This document shows, in pieces, positions 7,324-8,593 of a stretch of DNA of 8,593 nt. The stretch is from the NCBI GenBank assembly GCA_902796875.1, contig CADBQT010000189.1:1-8593 (forward strand), in the 5' to 3' direction. Under the pieces are notes generated by a model. That model ran no database searches, was not told where the DNA came from, and worked only from the letters and a program-made list of their open reading frames with translations. The translations under genes and the position numbers were made by a program. Numbering within the stretch: position 1 is the first letter of the stretch; the number at the start of each line of letters is the position of its first letter. The DNA is from an uncultured Eubacteriales bacterium (lineage in GTDB: Bacteria; Bacillota; Clostridia; Peptostreptococcales; Anaerovoracaceae).

Positions 7324-7333
7324 ACCTCCCTTT
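7324..7333 (-). promoter_or_regulatory. Strong ribosome binding site that fixes the TTG start of cutC
   Basis: On the minus strand the sequence reads AAAGGGAGGT, followed by a 6-nt spacer (AGAACA) and then TTG. It is close to a perfect anti-16S match at ideal spacing. No ATG or GTG lies in frame nearby, so this site decides the start. It lies in the 40-nt gap after the aldehyde dehydrogenase gene, which ends in tandem TAATAA stops. Confidence 0.85.
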
Positions 7334-7357
7334 CTCTCAGGTTTTTCTTACTGATTA

Positions 7358-8593
7358 TTATTTATCGGTCAATCCGTCGATTTTCTGAATGATATCCCTC
7401 AGTACCTGCTGCACTGACTGGACTTCATCGGCGTGACGAAGATCCGCCACGGATTGACCCGGCTGATCCGCCAGGGATGAGCGTCCAAACATCTGCGCAT
7501 CCACTGTCTCAAGAGTTCTCACTCCGAAACCAACTTTTCGTACATAGATCAGATTCTCCGGCGATACGTTGTCCGACGTGATCCCGTATCCGGCCGTCCC
7601 GCTTCCCAGGGTCATGGCCGGGACCAGATTTGTCGTCGCTCCCATGCTGCCAAAGGTGGCCGGCGTGTTGACCAGCACACGGCCTACCGGCTTCTTCATG
7701 GCGAACTCCCGGACCACGTTTTCGGAACGGGAATGGATCACCAGAGTGTGCCCCTGCTTTTCGGTAAGCAGAAGCTCGATGCACTTTTCACAGGCGTGCA
7801 TCCAGTCGTCTTCGATGAAGAAGGCGACCACCGGCCCCAGCTTTTCCCTGGTATAGGGGTTGCGGCTGGAGGCGAATTTCTCCTCGGAGATGAGGAGCAC
7901 GGTTCCTTCGGGGACGGAGAACCCGGCCTTCTGCGCCAGTTTCTCTGCCGGTATCCCGATGAGGGCCTCGTTGGCGCTGCCATCCGGTTCGAAGATGATG
8001 CGGGCCAGAGCTCTGGACTCTTCTCCGCTCATGAACCAGGCATGCTGCCGCCGGAATTCCTCCCGGACCTGATCGGCGACGGCGGCGTCCACGACGATGG
8101 ACTGCTCCGCTGCCGGCAGGAGGCCGTAATCGAAGGTCTTGCTGCTGATGATGTCTTTCACGGCGGTGGGAATGTCCGCGGTCCGCTCGATGAAGACAGG
8201 GCCGTTGCCCGCTCCGCCGTAGATCAGGGGCTTGTGGGCATCCAGTGCCTGCTCCAGCATGCCGGGGACGCCGGTATTGAGGATCATGGAAACACATTCG
8301 TGATTCATCAGCTCAATGGTCCCGCTTCCCGTGACCGTGTGCATGTAGGACAGGGCTCCTTCCGGCAACCCGGCTTCCTCTGCCGCATCGATCATGATGT
8401 CCAGCGCTCTTCCGATGGTCTCCTTCGCCCGTGGATGGGGGGAGAAGACGATGGCATTGCCGGACTTGACGGCGATAAGCGCTTTGTAGATGGTGGTCGA
8501 AACCGGACTGGTCGCAGGACACAGGGCAGCGATCACGCCCATGGGCACGCCGATATCCACCAGCCCCTTCTCCGGAGCATCTCCGATGACACC
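7358..8593 (-). CDS. Acylating (CoA-dependent) aldehyde dehydrogenase homologue with catalytic Cys replaced by Pro; 5' end outside window
   Basis: The frame is open from the right edge (GVIGDAPEKGLVDIGVPMGV) to a TAA at 7358, 411 residues seen. A GTG at 8560 is only an internal codon. It resembles PduP, EutE and GRM acetaldehyde dehydrogenases, which make acetyl-CoA from acetaldehyde with NAD and CoA. Visible family blocks are ALCPATSPVSTTIYKAL, GGAGNGPVFIERTAD, SSKTFDYG followed by EQS, and GSGTAGYGITSDNVSPENLI. Where the family has Cys in FDxGxxCASEQS, this protein reads FDYGLLPAAEQS, with Pro encoded by CCG at 8114-8116. No nearby cysteine could substitute. The C-terminus (after about 7430) is a linker plus an amphipathic helix, SVQQVLRDIIQKIDGL, that looks like an encapsulation peptide. 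It may be an inactive or structural paralogue; another active copy could lie outside (inference). Confidence 0.88.
   Translation of the reverse strand, partial: GVIGDAPEKGLVDIGVPMGVIAALCPATSPVSTTIYKALIAVKSGNAIVFSPHPRAKETIGRALDIMIDAAEEAGLPEGALSYMHTVTGSGTIELMNHECVSMILNTGVPGMLEQALDAHKPLIYGGAGNGPVFIERTADIPTAVKDIISSKTFDYGLLPAAEQSIVVDAAVADQVREEFRRQHAWFMSGEESRALARIIFEPDGSANEALIGIPAEKLAQKAGFSVPEGTVLLISEEKFASSRNPYTREKLGPVVAFFIEDDWMHACEKCIELLLTEKQGHTLVIHSRSENVVREFAMKKPVGRVLVNTPATFGSMGATTNLVPAMTLGSGTAGYGITSDNVSPENLIYVRKVGFGVRTLETVDAQMFGRSSLADQPGQSVADLRHADEVQSVQQVLRDIIQKIDGLTDK
7361..7429 (-). other. Putative C-terminal encapsulation peptide of the aldehyde dehydrogenase homologue
   Basis: The last 23 residues contain an amphipathic helix with regularly spaced Val, Leu and Ile (VQQVLRDIIQKI). 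It is joined to the enzyme by a Gly/Ser/Gln/Asp-containing linker. Short helices of this kind target cargo to microcompartment shells, and C-terminal ones are known on aldehyde dehydrogenases of glycyl-radical compartments. The assignment is by pattern only. Confidence 0.6.

Noticed and set aside
8558..8560. GTG as the start of the aldehyde dehydrogenase
   Set aside because: The frame stays open to the window edge and the family has a long N-terminal part before this point, so the true start is outside.
1..8593. CRISPR array, tRNA, rRNA, insertion sequence or long repeats
   Set aside because: I saw no spaced repeats, RNA gene signatures, transposase-like frames or terminal inverted repeats; the window is filled by the operon.

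Overview
The window is a block of ten genes, all on the minus strand. It reads as one operon for a glycyl-radical-enzyme bacterial microcompartment of the choline-degrading type. It breaks down choline with a choline trimethylamine-lyase (CutC) inside a protein shell. Genes are packed tightly: two ATGA stop/start overlaps, one 19-nt overlap, and no gap above 76 nt. There is no terminator or promoter I can support, so both ends of the operon lie outside. Base composition is moderately GC-rich. The Shine-Dalgarno sequences are strong and purine-rich, one gene uses a TTG start, and the gene set (Eut-type accessory genes around cutCD) is the kind described for GRM1 loci. Together these suggest an anaerobic Firmicute (Clostridia), but I cannot name a species.

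In transcription order, right to left: (1) an acylating aldehyde dehydrogenase homologue, missing its N-terminus at the window edge; (2) cutC; (3) cutD, its radical-SAM activase; (4) a EutS/PduU-type shell protein; (5) a EutP/PduV-type small P-loop protein; (6) a EutT-like protein; (7) EutJ, an actin/Hsp70-fold protein; (8) a GrpU-like shell protein with an iron-sulfur motif; (9) a EutN/CcmL vertex protein; (10) the N-terminal half of a PduS/RnfC-like flavo-iron-sulfur protein, cut by the left edge.

Expected working: CutD puts a radical on CutC. CutC splits choline into trimethylamine and acetaldehyde. The shell (EutS, GrpU and EutN here, other shell genes probably outside) confines the aldehyde. 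Aldehyde dehydrogenase and, elsewhere, alcohol dehydrogenase and phosphotransacylase would dispose of it. PduS and GrpU may move electrons across the shell.

Three departures from the textbook system stand out. CutC carries a complete rubredoxin-like four-cysteine domain between its N-terminal leader and its catalytic barrel. The aldehyde dehydrogenase has proline where the family's catalytic cysteine should be. The operon keeps a EutT-like gene and a PduS gene, both related to B12-recycling proteins, although CutC needs no B12, and the EutT-like protein lacks the EutT metal-binding cysteines. Rubredoxin-CutC, GrpU and PduS together hint at a dedicated redox circuit inside this compartment; that is inference.
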